NCBI GenBank assembly: GCA_938021455.1
Contig: CALIGP010000050.1
Location: 1-17,447 of the forward strand
From: an uncultured Lewinella sp.
GTDB lineage: Bacteria; Bacteroidota; Bacteroidia; Chitinophagales; Saprospiraceae
Length of the DNA: 17,447 bases
Direction: 5' to 3'
Position 1 is the first letter of the stretch. Each line of letters starts with the position of its first letter. This document shows, in pieces, positions 16,189-17,447 of this stretch. The notes below the pieces were generated by a model. The model searched no databases and was not told the origin of the DNA. It saw only the letters and a program-made list of their open reading frames with translations. The translations under genes were made by a program, and so were the position numbers.

Positions 16189-17447
16189 ATGAAATTTCGT
16201 CATCTCCTTTTTCTACTTCCCTTTCTTGCCGTAGTGGCTTGTACTCCAAAGGCTGCCGCCCCCTCTAGCAGCGATTCTTCCGTCAGCCAAACTACGACCC
16301 CCAAGCCGGTAAAGCCAGTAGATGACAACCTGAGTCCTTGCCAAAAATTTTCTGACACCAGCAATCCCGATGATGCAGAAACCCAGTACGTCATCTATCG
16401 TCAGATGCTAAAGGCTAAGGAAACCGACAAAGCCTTCGAAACCTGGCAAAAGGTATACGCTAACAGCCCGGCCGCTGATGGCCGCCGCCCAACGGTCTAC
16501 ACGGATGGCGTAGCATTTTACCACAGCTTTATCCAGCAAGATCCTTCGAAGCAACAGGAATACGGGGTTAAGATTATCGAACTCTACGAAGAAGCCCGCC
16601 GCTGCTACCCCGGCAATGGCTACATGGCGGCGATCCAGGGTTTTGACAGTTACTACACCTACCCCGGCACGGCTACTGACGAGGAAGTCTACGCCCTGTT
16701 TAAGGAAAGCATCGAAATCGATGGCCCCGAAAAGCTGCAGTACTTCGTCATCAACCCCATGTCCAGCCTGACGGTAAAGATGCACCGGGAGGGCAAAATT
16801 GACGAAGCGGAAGCCAAGATGATCACCTCCGCACTAAACACCCGATTAGCGAAGGGTCTCAAAGAATGTGTCGCCTCCGAGTGCGAAGCCTGGAAGACGA
16901 TCGACAATTATGCGCCAGACGCCATGCGCTACTTTGAAACCGTTGAGGGCTACTATGACTGCCAGTACTACATTGACCAGTATTACGCCGACTTCAAGGA
17001 AGACCCAACGGATTGTGACGCCATTCGTACTGCTTACAGTCGCCTGCGCTATGGCAAGTGCGCCGAGGGTACGGCGGAGTTTGACGAGATCAAAACGGCC
17101 TACGACAACAACTGCCGGGTGGTAGTAGAAGCCGGCCCCTCAACCCTAAAGGAAGCCTTCAACTGCCTCGAAAGCGGAGACTACACCTGCGCCATCGAGA
17201 AGTTTGAGGCCGCCGCCGCCGAAACGGATGACGCCGCAAAAAAGAGTAGAAACTTACTCTACGCCGCCAAAGTATACTATAGCCATAAGCGTAACTTCAG
17301 TCAGGCGCGTGCCTACGCGCGCAAGGCCGCCGCAGCGGACCCCAACAACGGGGAGCCGTATATGCTAATCGGGACGCTTTATGCTTCCAGTGGGCCGCTT
17401 TGCGGGCCGGGTACGGGCTTCGATTCTCAGATCGTCACCTGGCCAGC
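16189..17447 (+). CDS. TPR-type lipoprotein, 3' end outside window
   Basis: The frame from ATG 16189 stays open to the window edge (419 codons seen). It begins with a lipoprotein signal peptide: MKFRH, a Leu/Phe core, and lipobox VVAC with Cys18, followed by an Ala/Ser/Thr/Pro linker. The mature part is helical with repeated units of tetratricopeptide size: DKAFETWQKVYANSP, YGVKIIELYEEARRCYPGN, and a clear TPR pair near the end (GDYTCAIEKFEAAAAE, then FSQARAYARKAAAADPNNGEPYMLIGTLYASS). It is unusually rich in Tyr and Cys. The sequence just before the edge (GPGTGFDSQIVTW) continues into the missing part. Probably it sits in the outer membrane facing the periplasm and binds proteins, but its partner is unknown. 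Proteins of this plan are common in the phylum, by memory rather than search. Confidence 0.85.
   Translation, partial: MKFRHLLFLLPFLAVVACTPKAAAPSSSDSSVSQTTTPKPVKPVDDNLSPCQKFSDTSNPDDAETQYVIYRQMLKAKETDKAFETWQKVYANSPAADGRRPTVYTDGVAFYHSFIQQDPSKQQEYGVKIIELYEEARRCYPGNGYMAAIQGFDSYYTYPGTATDEEVYALFKESIEIDGPEKLQYFVINPMSSLTVKMHREGKIDEAEAKMITSALNTRLAKGLKECVASECEAWKTIDNYAPDAMRYFETVEGYYDCQYYIDQYYADFKEDPTDCDAIRTAYSRLRYGKCAEGTAEFDEIKTAYDNNCRVVVEAGPSTLKEAFNCLESGDYTCAIEKFEAAAAETDDAAKKSRNLLYAAKVYYSHKRNFSQARAYARKAAAADPNNGEPYMLIGTLYASSGPLCGPGTGFDSQIVTWP

Overview
The window looks like a chromosomal segment of a Bacteroidota bacterium, most likely from the Lewinella/Saprospira side of the phylum. The phylum call rests on a C-terminal type IX secretion (T9SS) sorting domain, several lipoproteins with short lipoboxes, start regions almost without Shine-Dalgarno sequences, and repeated matches to the Bacteroidota -7 promoter element TAnnTTTG just upstream of genes. 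The narrower placement is inference from general protein character. Base composition is moderate and even, and I see no insertion sequence, phage gene, tRNA, rRNA or CRISPR array.

Layout. Positions 3-2558 (+) hold the 3' part of a large protein with a von Willebrand A-like domain, running in from outside the window. It is followed by truB (2662-3384, +). Tail to tail with truB, after only 3 bp, is an all-helical protein of unknown function (3388-4866, -). Divergent from that is a secreted beta-propeller protein with a T9SS sorting domain (5075-7198, +), closed by a terminator. glpK follows (7315-8805, -), then divergently a small lipoprotein (9028-9423, +) with a strong terminator. Next is a two-gene operon of FG-GAP/VCBS beta-propeller lipoproteins joined by a TAATG overlap (12019 down to 9525, -). 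Divergent from it is a folate-branch pair, pabB (12166-13164, +) and a pabC-like gene (about 13217-13837, +) that lacks an ATG start. On the minus strand come a HAD phosphatase (14571-13921), a 70-residue membrane protein (14911-14699) and serC (16078-15020), the last two with hairpin terminators. The window ends inside a TPR-type lipoprotein (16189 to the edge, +).

Function. The metabolic genes are housekeeping: TruB modifies tRNA, GlpK phosphorylates glycerol, PabB and the PabC-like enzyme would make 4-aminobenzoate from chorismate, and SerC serves serine (and possibly pyridoxal phosphate) synthesis. The rest is cell-envelope or secreted protein of unknown role: three or four lipoproteins, one T9SS cargo and one VWA protein. 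I see no convincing multi-gene defence, secretion or biosynthetic system. The points most worth a second look are the pabB/pabC junction, the coupled propeller lipoproteins, the incomplete VWA protein, and several start sites that promoter positions help to decide.
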